From G965198795 sp965198795 (GTDB taxonomy: Bacteria > Pseudomonadota > Alphaproteobacteria > Rhodospirillales > Casp-alpha2): 64,000 nucleotides of DNA. Below, one piece after another: positions 8,814 to 18,409 of the stretch (position 1 is its first letter; each line of letters opens with the position of its first letter). A model generated the notes under the pieces. That model saw nothing but the letters and a program-made list of their open reading frames with translations. It was not told where the DNA came from and made no database searches. Location: contig OZ240674.1 in NCBI GenBank assembly GCA_965198795.1, positions 992,001 through 1,056,000 on the forward strand, written 5' to 3'. The position numbers and the translations under genes were made by a program.

Positions 8814-9989
8814 ATGAAAACGCTTATTAAATCCGCCGCCGCCGCTGCGGTTTCCCTGTTCGTTGGCGTTCACGGCGCGGCGGCGGAACCCGGCGTCCAC
8901 GGCGGCAAAATCGTGCTGGGCCAATCGGCGGCGCTGGGCGGTCCAGCGGCGGCATTGGGAACGGGCATGCGGGCGGGCCTTCTGGCGGCTTTCAAGGAGG
9001 CCAACGCGGCGGGCGGCGTTCACGGCCGAATGATCGAACTCAAAAGCTATGATGACGGATACGAGCCGGAACGGGCGATCGCCAACACCAAAAAGCTGAT
9101 TGACGAAGACAAGGTTTTCGCCCTGATCGGCGCCGTCGGCACGCCGACCTCGAAGGCCGCTCAACCCATCTCGACGGAGAGAAAGGTGCCATACGTCGGA
9201 CCGTTCACCGGCGCGGGTTTTCTTCGTAATAAAGAAAACGCCAATGTCATCAACGTCCGGGCGACTTACGGCCAGGAGACGGAAGCCTGGATCAAGCACC
9301 TGACCGAGGACCTGGGGTTCAAAAACATCGCGATCCTTTATCAAGACGACGCATTCGGGCGCGTTGGTCTTTCTGGCGTGACCAAGGCGATGACCAAACG
9401 CGGCCTGAAGATATCGGCGGAAGGCACCTATCCGAGGAACACGACGGCGGTCAAGCAAGCGGTGTTGAAAATTAAAAAGGTCAAGCCGGAAGCGGTCGTG
9501 ATGGTCGGAGCCTACAAGCCCATCGCGGCGTTTATCAAGCTTGCGAAAAAGGTCAAGATGGACGCCGTGTTCGTCAACATATCGTTCGTCGGCTCCAAGG
9601 CGTTGTCCAGGGAATTGGGCAAGGACGGCGCCGGCGTTGTGATTACCCAGGTCGTTCCGTTCCCCTGGGACGAAAGCATTCCCGTGGTCGCCCAGTACCA
9701 TAAGGCGCTGAAGGCCCATGACGCCCAGGAAAAGCCCGGTTTCGTCAGCCTTGAGGGCTATTTGGCCGGCAGGCTTACGGTCGAGGCGCTGAAGAAAGCT
9801 GGCAAGGACGTAACCCGCCAAGCGTTCCTGGACGCGATCTACAATACCGGAACGTTTGATCTGGGGGGCGCCAGGCTTGAATTTGGCCCCGGAGACAACC
9901 AAGGTATGGGCGAGGTTTTCCTGACCGTTATTCAGCCGGACGGCGGCTTCAAGTCCGTTTCCAAGCTATCGAGAACGGTAAACGAATAA
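8814..9989 (+). CDS. Periplasmic binding protein of an ABC importer (Peripla_BP_6, LivJ/K-like)
   Basis: A 391-residue binding protein of the branched-chain amino acid/amide class. The ATG at 8814 has GGGAG 9 bases upstream; residues 1-22 form a signal peptide ending AAA. Typical features are KIVLGQSAALGGPAAALG, GGVHGRMIELKSYDDGYEPERA, IGAVGTPTSKAA and the second-lobe NTTAVKQAVLKIK. No permease or ATPase genes are adjacent. It could feed an importer elsewhere or act as a sensory binding protein for the chemoreceptor encoded 183 bases downstream. Confidence 0.88.
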   Translation: MKTLIKSAAAAAVSLFVGVHGAAAEPGVHGGKIVLGQSAALGGPAAALGTGMRAGLLAAFKEANAAGGVHGRMIELKSYDDGYEPERAIANTKKLIDEDKVFALIGAVGTPTSKAAQPISTERKVPYVGPFTGAGFLRNKENANVINVRATYGQETEAWIKHLTEDLGFKNIAILYQDDAFGRVGLSGVTKAMTKRGLKISAEGTYPRNTTAVKQAVLKIKKVKPEAVVMVGAYKPIAAFIKLAKKVKMDAVFVNISFVGSKALSRELGKDGAGVVITQVVPFPWDESIPVVAQYHKALKAHDAQEKPGFVSLEGYLAGRLTVEALKKAGKDVTRQAFLDAIYNTGTFDLGGARLEFGPGDNQGMGEVFLTVIQPDGGFKSVSKLSRTVNE

Positions 9990-10172
9990 TCCTTTATCCC
10001 CCTCCTTGCGCGGCGGGGGCGCCCCGCTCCCAAGGCGTTCCCGAAGGCCGGAAACGGCGTTCGGTTGCTTTCTCGCCGGCCCCTTTTCTGGTAAATCTCC
10101 GGGGCGCGGCCGGAAGGCGGCGGGCCGGGGATCGGCCCCCGGGAACAGCTTGAAGCCCAAGGTGACAACGAA

Positions 10173-12449
10173 ATGAACAACAAAGTTCGGGACGAAACGG
10201 TGAAATCGGGTGAAGACCGGTCTTCGGACGGGCGAAGCCTTGAAGCGGCCGGCGGCGGTGAAAATCCCGGCGCCGGCGGCCCGGCGGCGAACGGGGCGGT
10301 GAACGGACCGTCCGGGCTGGGGATCGGCGGGCGTCTTCTGGCTTCCGTGTCGGCGATTTTCCTAACCACCGTCGTATCGATCGCGGTGTCCTGGGTGGCG
10401 TTGACGAATTCCGCGGACACCCTAAGCGCCGTCATTTCCGAGAAATCCCCAGCGATCACCGACGCGCTTCGGCTGTCCGAAACCATCGCGAAAATCACCT
10501 CGGTCGCGCCGGCGCTGGCGGCCGCGAGGAACGACGGCGAACGCCGGGCCGTGAACGGAACCCTTCGCGAGACCTTGAGAAAATTCGACAAAATCGCGGA
10601 CAAGGGGAAAATTCCGCCGGAGGCCCTGGAAGGGCTGAAACAGGCGGCGGGCGAACTGAACGATCAGATTTCGGAAATCGATTCCCGGGTCGCCGAGAGG
10701 AACGCCTTGGCGGATATGCTGCGCGGCATGTTGAAAAACTTGCGCGCGCTTCAAAAGGACATGGGCGTCTTGACCGCAAGCATTATCGACGACGTGACGT
10801 TCAATTTGTCCATCGGCGCGTCCGATCTTGACCTGACCAAACCGGGCGTTGTGCTGGAGTTCGTTGAAACCGGCGTCGAACCGCTTACCGCGGCTATGAA
10901 CACAAAGGCTGAATCCAATCAGATCGTCGGATTGCTTGGAAACGCCGCGACCGAAACCGCGCCGGAAAACATACAACCAATTCGAGAGCGGTTCGTCGCT
11001 TCCCAGGCCCAGCTTGTCGGCAGCCTGTCGATTGTCGCCGACATTGAGGGCGCCGGGGACCTGGACAAAAAGGGCGAGAAATTGCTTCTGCTCGGCGATG
11101 GCGAATTGAACATTTTCGACGTCAGGTTCCGGGAACTTCAATTGCAGGCGGAAATGGAAAGGCTGTTGATCGACGCCCGGAAGCTCGCCAGCGATTTCTC
11201 GGTCCGAATCGGCGAAATCGTCGCCTCCGCCGAAGCGGAAATGGCGGCGCAGGCGGTTAAAGCGGATAGGCACAATGATGCGAACAAACGCGCTTTGGCG
11301 AGCATCGCCGCCTTGGCGCTCATTGTCGCGCTGGCCGTATATTTCACGTATGTGCGGAAACTGGCGGCCCGTCTGGCCGACTTGTCCGGGAATATGATCT
11401 CGCTGGCCGGCGGCGATTTGGATGTTGATGTCGCCCGGTCCGGGTCCGATGAAATCGCTAGCATGGCGGGCACCGTCCAGGTCTTCAAGGACAACGCGCT
11501 GGAGCGGCGGCGCCTGGAGGGCGAGGCGGAGGAGGCCGCCCGGCGGGCCGAGGTGGAGAAACAGCTTCTGATGCGCCGCCTGGCGGACGATTTCGAAAGC
11601 GAGATGAGCGGCGTCATCTCGACGGTGGGCGACGCGGCGGAACAGATGCACGGGTCCGCGCAGACCCTGTCGGACACGGCGCGGGACACCAGCGAGCAGG
11701 CCGTCACGGTGTCCTCCGCGGCCGAACAGGCGGCGATCAACGTGCAAACGGTTTCTTCCGCCGCCGAGGAACTGTCATCCTCCATCAACGAGATTTCAGC
11801 TCAGGTGTCGCGCTCGTCCGTCCGCTCGTCCGAGGCGGTTTCCCAGGCGGAGGAAACCAACACGACCGTGCGGCGGCTTTCCGCCGCCTCTCAGCACATC
11901 GGCGAGGTCGTCACCTTGATTAACGACATCGCGGAACAGACCAACTTGCTGGCGTTGAACGCCACCATCGAGGCCGCGCGGGCCGGGGAGGCCGGCAAGG
12001 GTTTCGCCGTCGTGGCGTCCGAGGTGAAGAACCTCGCCAACCAAACGGCGAAGGCGACGGGCGACATCGCGTCGCAGATCACCGAAATCCAATCGGCGAC
12101 GGACTCGGCGGTGCTCGCCATCGGCGGGATTACCGACTCGGTCAGCGAGATCAATGAAATCGCCGCGTCGATTTCCGCGGCCATCGAACAGCAGGACGCC
12201 GCCACGCGCGAGATCGCGCGCAACGTCGAGCAGGCTTACAGGGGCACCCAGGAAGTCAGCGAGAACATCGGCCACGTGACGCGGGCCGCGGGGACGACGG
12301 GAGCGGCCGCGGGAGACATCCTGAACTCGGCGGGGGACATGAACAGGCAATCCGCGTTGCTGAATTCCAAGCTGATCGACTTTCTGAACGGCGTTCGGGA
12401 CTCGCAAGACGAATTCGCGGCCCAAACCGGCCAGGAAGCCGCTCTTTAG
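10173..12449 (+). CDS. Methyl-accepting chemotaxis protein with HAMP domain
   Basis: A 758-residue transmembrane chemoreceptor. A roughly 50-residue low-complexity cytoplasmic N-terminus (Gly/Ala/Asn-rich) precedes membrane segment 1 (about 54-77); a periplasmic helical sensor domain of about 300 residues follows; membrane segment 2 is about 375-395, then HAMP (about 395-450) and the signalling coiled coil. The hairpin tip is at about 585-612 (EQTNLLALNATIEAARAGEA), which contacts CheA/CheW. No C-terminal CheR-binding pentapeptide is present. No cheA/W/Y genes are nearby. The N-terminal extension is unusual for the class. Confidence 0.92.
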   Translation: MNNKVRDETVKSGEDRSSDGRSLEAAGGGENPGAGGPAANGAVNGPSGLGIGGRLLASVSAIFLTTVVSIAVSWVALTNSADTLSAVISEKSPAITDALRLSETIAKITSVAPALAAARNDGERRAVNGTLRETLRKFDKIADKGKIPPEALEGLKQAAGELNDQISEIDSRVAERNALADMLRGMLKNLRALQKDMGVLTASIIDDVTFNLSIGASDLDLTKPGVVLEFVETGVEPLTAAMNTKAESNQIVGLLGNAATETAPENIQPIRERFVASQAQLVGSLSIVADIEGAGDLDKKGEKLLLLGDGELNIFDVRFRELQLQAEMERLLIDARKLASDFSVRIGEIVASAEAEMAAQAVKADRHNDANKRALASIAALALIVALAVYFTYVRKLAARLADLSGNMISLAGGDLDVDVARSGSDEIASMAGTVQVFKDNALERRRLEGEAEEAARRAEVEKQLLMRRLADDFESEMSGVISTVGDAAEQMHGSAQTLSDTARDTSEQAVTVSSAAEQAAINVQTVSSAAEELSSSINEISAQVSRSSVRSSEAVSQAEETNTTVRRLSAASQHIGEVVTLINDIAEQTNLLALNATIEAARAGEAGKGFAVVASEVKNLANQTAKATGDIASQITEIQSATDSAVLAIGGITDSVSEINEIAASISAAIEQQDAATREIARNVEQAYRGTQEVSENIGHVTRAAGTTGAAAGDILNSAGDMNRQSALLNSKLIDFLNGVRDSQDEFAAQTGQEAAL

Positions 12450-13276
12450 AGCGCCGGCCGGTTGGTTCGCAACGCCCCTCGCCGCCTAAAAGCGGTTCCG
12501 GTGTTTCTGGGGCGTGAACAGGCTGCGGATGCGCCCCGCGGCCTTCCAGAGAGCGTCATGTGTTCAGGTCGTGGCCTTTCCGCGCAGCGCCTTGGCGCTA
12601 GGCGTGATTGTCACGCACCCCCCGGCGGTGCGGAGCGTGGCGCACCCTTGGCGGATTAACGCCCGGGCGGTTGCTCAGCCTGCGCAAGGCCGCGACGATC
12701 AAGAGCGCCGGCTCCTCGACCCGGTTTAATGGGGTAAGCTAACTGGCCGGGAAGCCGAAGCTCTGCTTTCCAACATTGATATGCAGGCGTTCAAGTCCCG
12801 TGATGAACAGGAGGCCGCCGGATACGCTGCGGTCATGGAAACCCATTCATGAAAGCTAGAATGCGATCCATATTACCGGGAATCATATTCGCCAGCTTCA
12901 CCGGGACTTGCTCCAATACACGGATAGAGACGAGCGGCGCGGAGGCGCCTGCAAGACGCTGGACAGCCATGTTAAGTTAGCGCCTTTAGACGCTGGCGGC
13001 GACAGCCTTGGCGCGGTTTTTGAGACCGTCGCGCCTTTCGGCGCGCGCGCGCCCCAAGGCTTGCCGGGACAGCCACGACACGATCAAGGACCACATAAAT
13101 CATTGACCGGGCGCGGCGCCCCGCAACGCCGTGGGACGGGCCGCAACGTATATTACTTCCTGAGTTCCGGATAAGAACTCCGAACGAACGGACACCATTT
13201 ACATGAACGATAACAAGCGGCCGGAGTTCCTGATTTGGCTGACGGCCGGAATGGCCGCGCGTGGCCGAAAATGATT
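12450..13276. other. 827-bp region with no convincing gene
   Basis: Only short frames are present, none with a recognisable domain. One fragment at about 12740-12850 (GKLTGREAEALLSNID) reads like the end of a decayed gene but I cannot name it. A 23-codon frame at 13203-13274 lacks a good ribosome site. Probably degraded coding sequence. Confidence 0.5.
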
Positions 13277-14407
13277 CTATTGTCTTTCCCGGGCGTGGCG
13301 GACCAGAGCGGCGAAGCGGTAGATTCCATGCACGAACTTCCCATAGGGCATCGTTAGAAACAGCCCGAGGACGACGCCGAGGTGCACCGCGAGGAGCACG
13401 CCCATCACGCTCGTTTCACGGAGAAACAAGAGCGCGAGGCCCGTCGCCGCCGTCAAGAACAACATGACCAGAAACGCCGCGTCCATGCCGAAACGATCCT
13501 CATCCGGGGTGTCCGGGTGCCGCGCCCATTTTGCTTTCAAGAGGCCGATGGGGCCGATGATGAGGCCAATGCCCCCTATGGCGCCGAAAACGACCGGCAA
13601 GTCCCACCAGGGGTAGGGCGCGATCCTGTCAAACAGATAGTGATAAAGCGTCGCGACGGAGGTGGCGGCAAAACACAGCATGAATCCGTAAAAGGTCATG
13701 TGATGGTATAGGCGTCTGGAGTCCGCCGGTTTTTCATCGTCATTCACACAACCGGCCCCGCCGCCATCCAGATAACGCAGCCGTCCGGCGTCGTGAACGG
13801 CTTGCCAGAGGGAACCGTGAAGATCGCCCTTCGCCGTTGGGCCGATGTCGGCCAGGAAATTGCGAAGCCCCATGACGAGCGCGAGGATGCTGAACGCGAA
13901 AACCGAGCCGAAAATTGCGACCATGGTGTTGTGGGGCATCAGCTTATAGAACGCGCCGGGGCCTGAATGAACGCCGAACAGGGTGTCCGGGTCCACCCAT
14001 GCCATAAAGCCGGTCAGGAACCCGGCGGTGGACAGGCTGGCGATCAGCGTCACCCAAAGACCGTTCTTATTGAACAGGCCTCGAAGCGGACCCGGCCAAG
14101 CGTATCGGGCGTAAGAGTCGGTCCGTACCTTTGCCAGTGTTTCCGGCACATTCACCTGAAACTCGTGAGGCGGCGAAAACTGACAGTCGTAATAACAGGC
14201 TCCACAATTGTGACAGAGGTTGGCCAGGTAATTCAGATCGCCGTCCGGAAAGGTCCGGCGCATTTCCATTGCCGGGAAAACGGCGCAAAGGCCCTCACAG
14301 TAGCGGCACGAATTACAAATATTCATCAGCCGCGCCGCTTCCGCAAGGGGGGGCGAGGCGTGCGGGGTCACCGCATCATGTCCAGCGCTTGGATCAGTTC
14401 CGTCCAT
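13277..14407 (-). CDS. tcuB: Tricarballylate utilisation protein B (TcuB/CitB), Fe-S membrane protein
   Basis: A 376-residue membrane protein that reoxidises the FADH2 of TcuA and passes electrons to the quinone pool. Two [4Fe-4S] motifs are visible (Cys31, 34, 37, 41 and Cys65, 68, 71, 75; the second reads CHNCGACYYDC). About six hydrophobic segments follow, with paired His (HHMTFYGF, LYHYLF) suited to heme or quinone chemistry. The ATG at 14407 overlaps the end of tcuA by 14 bases, indicating translational coupling. A short degenerate copy of its Cys-rich segment occurs at 35737-35825. Confidence 0.92.
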   Translation of the reverse strand: MDGTDPSAGHDAVTPHASPPLAEAARLMNICNSCRYCEGLCAVFPAMEMRRTFPDGDLNYLANLCHNCGACYYDCQFSPPHEFQVNVPETLAKVRTDSYARYAWPGPLRGLFNKNGLWVTLIASLSTAGFLTGFMAWVDPDTLFGVHSGPGAFYKLMPHNTMVAIFGSVFAFSILALVMGLRNFLADIGPTAKGDLHGSLWQAVHDAGRLRYLDGGGAGCVNDDEKPADSRRLYHHMTFYGFMLCFAATSVATLYHYLFDRIAPYPWWDLPVVFGAIGGIGLIIGPIGLLKAKWARHPDTPDEDRFGMDAAFLVMLFLTAATGLALLFLRETSVMGVLLAVHLGVVLGLFLTMPYGKFVHGIYRFAALVRHARERQ

Positions 14408-15785
14408 GGCGCGCGGCCTCCCGTCCCGCAATTCGGCCGAACACGGTCCCGATGGTCATTCCGACGCCAGCCGCATAGCCCTGACCCAGGATGTTGCCGG
14501 CCATGATCTCACCGGCGGAAAACATATTCGCCGCCGGCGCGCCGTCTTCCATCAGCATTCGGGCTTCCTTCGTCACCCGGACGCCCAGATAGGTAAAGGT
14601 GATCCCTGGGCGAACCGGATAGGCGTAATAGGGCGGCGTTTCTAATTTCCGGGCCCAATGGCTTTTTGGCGGCGTGAGCCCGTCGGTGCGGCAATCGTCC
14701 AGGATCGTATGGTCAAAGGAGCCGGGCTGAACGGCGGCGTTAAACTCCGATACGGTTTTTTCCAAGGCGGCCGCGTCCAATCCCAATTCGCCCGCCAAGC
14801 CCGCCATGGTGTCCGCCTTGATGGGGGGGTAAAGGGACGGCATGAACATCTCCAGGCACGGCGCGTCGAACAGGATATAGGCGATTTGATCCGGCTGTTG
14901 AGCCACAAGCCGGCCCCAGATGGCGTAGCGTTTCGGCCAGATATCCTCGCCTTCGTCATAGAAGCGTTCGGCCTTGTTGTTCACGACGACGCCGAAAACG
15001 ACGCAGTCGAGCCGGGTGATAATCCCTCCATCGAATTTCGGCGCGCGGGCGTCGATGGCGACCGCGTGGCACTGGCCGGGGTCGCCGATGGTCTTTACGC
15101 CGGCGTTCATCAACATCCTTAGAACCGTGCCCTTGTTGGCGGCGGAGCCTCGTATCAGGAAGTTTTCCGCGGCCTCGCCCCAGGCTTCCCTCAGCCAGTC
15201 TATATTGGCCTCGAACCCGCCGGCGGCCGCCACGAGAGAACGCCCGGGCGCCGTTTTCTCGACGCCTTGATGACGCACGGCGGCGGATAGAAAAGTGCCC
15301 TCTTCAATCCGCAGGCTGACGACCTCGGCCTCATAGGCGACGTCGACGCCCAGCTCCACAGCTGTTTTGTAGAGGGCGTTCAACATGGCGCGCCCGCCGC
15401 CCAGGAAGAACGAATTGGTCCGGCCCAGGCCAAGGGCGCCGCTCAGAGACGGCTGGAAGCGCACGCCCTGTTCCTGGATCCAGGTGAGTATTTCCTTGGA
15501 CTCGGCTATCATATGGCGCGCCAAATCCTCGTCCGTGCGGCCTTGTGTCACACGCAGCAGATCGTCGAGGAATTCCTCTTCCGGGTAGGGGCCGCTGAGC
15601 GTTTCCGTCGCCGCGTCGTGGGCGCAGCGCATGTTACGCGTATGACGTGTGTTGCCGCCGCGGTAAAATTTCGGCGCCGCTTCCAAAACAAGGACGGACG
15701 CGCCATTTCGCCGGGCGCTAATCGCCGCGCAAAGCGCGGCGTTGCCGCCTCCGGCGACAATCACATCGTGGTTTTTTTCAATCAC
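14394..15785 (-). CDS. tcuA: Tricarballylate dehydrogenase TcuA (FAD-dependent)
   Basis: About 463 residues of the fumarate reductase/succinate dehydrogenase flavoprotein family; it oxidises tricarballylate to cis-aconitate in the characterised homologue. The FAD-binding start DVIVAGGGNAALCAAISARR is followed by APKFYRGGNTRHTRNMR, which is diagnostic for TcuA. The C-terminus has the flavin motif AGEIMAGNILGQGYAAG. I prefer the GTG at 15785, giving MIEKNHDVIV; the frame opens further to a TTG at 15815 but that lies within a putative operator. The likely operon is tcuA-tcuB; no tcuC transporter is present. Confidence 0.9.
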   Translation of the reverse strand: MIEKNHDVIVAGGGNAALCAAISARRNGASVLVLEAAPKFYRGGNTRHTRNMRCAHDAATETLSGPYPEEEFLDDLLRVTQGRTDEDLARHMIAESKEILTWIQEQGVRFQPSLSGALGLGRTNSFFLGGGRAMLNALYKTAVELGVDVAYEAEVVSLRIEEGTFLSAAVRHQGVEKTAPGRSLVAAAGGFEANIDWLREAWGEAAENFLIRGSAANKGTVLRMLMNAGVKTIGDPGQCHAVAIDARAPKFDGGIITRLDCVVFGVVVNNKAERFYDEGEDIWPKRYAIWGRLVAQQPDQIAYILFDAPCLEMFMPSLYPPIKADTMAGLAGELGLDAAALEKTVSEFNAAVQPGSFDHTILDDCRTDGLTPPKSHWARKLETPPYYAYPVRPGITFTYLGVRVTKEARMLMEDGAPAANMFSAGEIMAGNILGQGYAAGVGMTIGTVFGRIAGREAARHGRN

Positions 15786-15805
15786 CCGGAAGGACCCGTC
15801 CAGTA

Positions 15806-15825
15806 TTGCGTGCAATTGTATGCAA
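15806..15825. promoter_or_regulatory. Two abutting 10-bp palindromic sites upstream of tcuA
   Basis: TTGCGTGCAA (15806-15815) followed at once by TTGTATGCAA (15816-15825), each of the form TTG-N4-CAA. This resembles operators of FadR-type GntR regulators. It lies directly before the preferred tcuA start. No GntR gene is in the window. Confidence 0.5.
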
Positions 15826-15859
15826 TATTAAATCCGCTGACAACAAACCTCATAAACGC

Positions 15860-16951
15860 TCATCTACCAATCAGGTCCTTGACTTTGGGAGCCAACTCCC
15901 TGAGCGGCAACACGGCCGAGCAGAGGCCCTTGACGGCGACAGCTCTGGGCATGCCCCATACGGTGCTGCTTTCTTGGTCTTGCGCGATCACCACGCCGCC
16001 GCCGCCGACAAGTTCCTGGGCGGCGTTGACGCCGTCCTGTCCCATACCGGTCAGGACCACGAGCAAGATATTCCTTGCGCCGTAGACGGTAATCAGCGAA
16101 CGCAGCATGGGTTCCGCCGAAGGCCGGCAAAAGTTCTCGGGTGGGGTTTGATTGAGGCGCACCCGGGCGTTCCCGGGCGCTCCGGAGACCGTCATATGGT
16201 AATCCCCCGGCGCGACATGGATCATTCCGGGGTTCACGTGAACGCCGTTTAGGGCTTCGGCGCACGACCAGCCGGTCCGTTTGCGGATATGATCCGCCAG
16301 GGCTTTGGTGAAGCCGGCGGGCATGTGCTGAGTCAGGAAGACTGGTTGCGGGATGTCATTGGGCAAGGCGCCGAAGAAACTCACCAAGGCTTGCGGACCG
16401 CCTGTGGAACTGGCGACGGCGATGCAGGCCGGACGGACGGTGGAAAAGGGCCGCAGTTCGATTTTCGACACGTCGAGTAATTGAGCCGATGGCGGGGCGT
16501 GTTTTGGGGCGTCCACTCTCGGTTTTTCACGCCGGGCGTCCGTTAGGGCTTCCATGCAGCGCTTTAACTCCGCATTGAACGCGGAAATGCTCTGGTCCCT
16601 GGTATGCGCCGCCGGAGTTTGCATGTATTGCGCCGCGCCTTGGATAAGACCCTCCATGCCGCGTTTTACGTTGGCGAAGGTGAGTGTTGAGACCATCAGT
16701 ATTTCAGCATTTGGATCGGCGTGAAGCGCGCGGCGTATTGTGATCAGCGGGTCCACGCTGTTATCGCCAATATCGATGATGATGACGTCAACGGGCTCCC
16801 GCCGGATGGCGCCGACCGCCGCAATGCCATCCCTGACCTGTAGAAAATTCTTGGAAAAGCCAAGGGTTTCCAGGCTTTTTCGGACAGGTTCCGCGACCAC
16901 GGGCGAGACGCCGACCAGCAAAATAGTAGGGTCCGTCACGGTCATCTCCAA
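15860..16951 (-). CDS. CheB-like protein-glutamate methylesterase with degenerate receiver
   Basis: A 363-residue, two-domain protein: receiver-like residues 5-115 and a CheB methylesterase/deamidase domain from about 175. The catalytic triad is intact: Ser182 in ASSTGG, His209 in TQHMP, and Asp306 in TGMGQDG. The receiver keeps a candidate phospho-Asp60 (VIIIDIGD) but lacks the acidic pair near its N-terminus (LLVGVSPVV where VDDS is usual). It may therefore be regulated without phosphorylation. It is upstream of tcuA on the same strand, 3.4 kb from the chemoreceptor; no other che gene is present. Confidence 0.85.
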   Translation of the reverse strand: MEMTVTDPTILLVGVSPVVAEPVRKSLETLGFSKNFLQVRDGIAAVGAIRREPVDVIIIDIGDNSVDPLITIRRALHADPNAEILMVSTLTFANVKRGMEGLIQGAAQYMQTPAAHTRDQSISAFNAELKRCMEALTDARREKPRVDAPKHAPPSAQLLDVSKIELRPFSTVRPACIAVASSTGGPQALVSFFGALPNDIPQPVFLTQHMPAGFTKALADHIRKRTGWSCAEALNGVHVNPGMIHVAPGDYHMTVSGAPGNARVRLNQTPPENFCRPSAEPMLRSLITVYGARNILLVVLTGMGQDGVNAAQELVGGGGVVIAQDQESSTVWGMPRAVAVKGLCSAVLPLRELAPKVKDLIGR

Positions 16952-17090
16952 CGCGGCCTCGCCTTTCGGTGACGGCTGTGAACCCGTCCAATCCGGTGAT
17001 TTCTTCCGCCCGCCTTGTCTTACCCAGATGGCGGGACCCGGGCAAGTCCCGGAAGCGCCTGGATATGCGGGGTGTTTATCGCCCTCTCGA

Positions 17091-17120
17091 TTGACGGAGC
17101 GGCGGCGCGCTCCTTATAAA
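17091..17120 (+). promoter_or_regulatory. serC promoter with inverted repeat in its spacer
   Basis: TTGACG (17091-17096) and TATAAA (17115-17120) are separated by 18 bases. An inverted repeat GGAGCG-N6-CGCTCC (17096-17113) fills the spacer almost exactly. The leader would be about 20 nt, with GAGGG six bases before the start codon. The repeat could be an operator. Confidence 0.6.
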
Positions 17121-17147
17121 CCGTTTCAGAACTGGCGAGGGTTCTTT

Positions 17148-18362
17148 ATGAGTTCTCTTTTTCTTGAAGAAGGCGAGCAATCCATGGCAATCGTCGATCG
17201 CCCGAACGCCCGGCCCAATAATCCGTGCTTTTCATCGGGGCCCTGCGCCAAGCGTCCCGGCTATGCCTTGGACTGTTTGAGGGGAGCGTTCCAGGGCCGC
17301 GCGCACCGCCATGAGGAGGGCAGGGCCAAGCTGTTGGAAGTGATTGAGCGTTCGCGCTCTGTCCTTGGCGTTCCGGCGGACTATAAGGTGGGCGTCCTGC
17401 CGGGTTCGGATACGGGCGCGTTCGAACTCGCTCTTTGGAACCTGTTGGGCGCGCGTGGCGTCGATTGCCTGGTGTGGGAACGCTTCGGCGCCGAATGGCG
17501 GATCGACGTCACAGACGAATTGAAGCTGCAAGACGTGCGTGTTTTGGAAGCCCCGTTTGGTGCGATTTGCGATTTGGACAGCGTGGATTTCTCGCGCGAC
17601 GTCATCTTCACATGGAATGGGACGACGTCCGGCGTAATGGTGCCCAATGGCGATTGGATTGCTTCCGGCCGCGAGGGCCTGACGTTTTGCGACGCGACGT
17701 CCGCCGCCTTCGCGCTGGATTTGCCATGGGACAAACTGGATGTCACGACCTGGTCCTGGCAGAAGGCCATGGGCGGCGAGGCGGCTCACGGGATGCTGGT
17801 GATGAGCCCGCGCGCGGTTGAGCGGCTGGAGACGCACACGCCCGCCTGGCCGGTGCCGAAAATATTTCGGATTAAAAAGGACGGCAAATTGTTTGACGAG
17901 CCGTTTGAGGGAGCCACCTTGAATACGCCTTCCATGCTGTGCGTCGAAGACGCCATCGACGGATTGAAGTGGGCGGAAGAGATTGGCGGCGCGCCCGTTT
18001 TGCGCCGCCGCAACGCGGCCAACTTCGCCGCCATCGAGGCCTGGGTTGCACGCACGCCCTGGGTCGATTTTCTGTCCAGCGAACCGGCCATCCGCTCAAC
18101 AACATCCGTGCAGCTGAAAGTGACCGACCCGGCGTTCGAGCATCTCTCGGATGATGAGATGAAGAATCAATGCAAACGAATCGTCCGGTTGGTCGAGGCG
18201 GAAGAGGCCGGCTATGATTTCGCCTCGCACCGCGCGGCGCCGGCCGGGTTCCGCATTTGGGCGGGCGCGACGGTGGAGACGACCGATCTGGAAGCGCTTT
18301 TTCCCTGGATCGAATGGGCCTTTCACCAGGTCCGCGCCGAGGTCGCCGAGGATACCGCATAG
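17148..18362 (+). CDS. serC: Phosphoserine aminotransferase, Methanosarcina/alphaproteobacterial type
   Basis: A 404-residue PLP enzyme converting 3-phosphohydroxypyruvate and glutamate to phosphoserine in serine biosynthesis. It has NNPCFSSGPCAKRPG, GVLPGSDTGAFE, FCDATSAAFA, and the Schiff-base lysine in TWSWQKAMGGE (Lys206). The ATG at 17148 has GAGGG at good spacing; an internal ATG at 17184 is an alternative and matches the usual N-terminus of the family. serA, its usual partner, is not adjacent. The gene stands alone between divergent and convergent neighbours. Confidence 0.92.
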   Translation: MSSLFLEEGEQSMAIVDRPNARPNNPCFSSGPCAKRPGYALDCLRGAFQGRAHRHEEGRAKLLEVIERSRSVLGVPADYKVGVLPGSDTGAFELALWNLLGARGVDCLVWERFGAEWRIDVTDELKLQDVRVLEAPFGAICDLDSVDFSRDVIFTWNGTTSGVMVPNGDWIASGREGLTFCDATSAAFALDLPWDKLDVTTWSWQKAMGGEAAHGMLVMSPRAVERLETHTPAWPVPKIFRIKKDGKLFDEPFEGATLNTPSMLCVEDAIDGLKWAEEIGGAPVLRRRNAANFAAIEAWVARTPWVDFLSSEPAIRSTTSVQLKVTDPAFEHLSDDEMKNQCKRIVRLVEAEEAGYDFASHRAAPAGFRIWAGATVETTDLEALFPWIEWAFHQVRAEVAEDTA

Positions 18363-18409
18363 CCTGTTGGCGCGCGCCAACCTCAAGCGCCCTCGCTCAC
18401 GCCCGCCCT

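Noticed and set aside
13203..13274. 23-codon frame ending just before tcuB
   Set aside because: No good ribosome site or conservation that can be judged; too short to support.
17096..17113. Hairpin upstream of serC as the serC-motif RNA
   Set aside because: It lies in the promoter spacer, upstream of the likely transcription start, so it would not be in the RNA.
18366..18381. Palindrome GTTGGCGCGCGCCAAC after serC as terminator
   Set aside because: A perfect palindrome but with no loop and no T tract.
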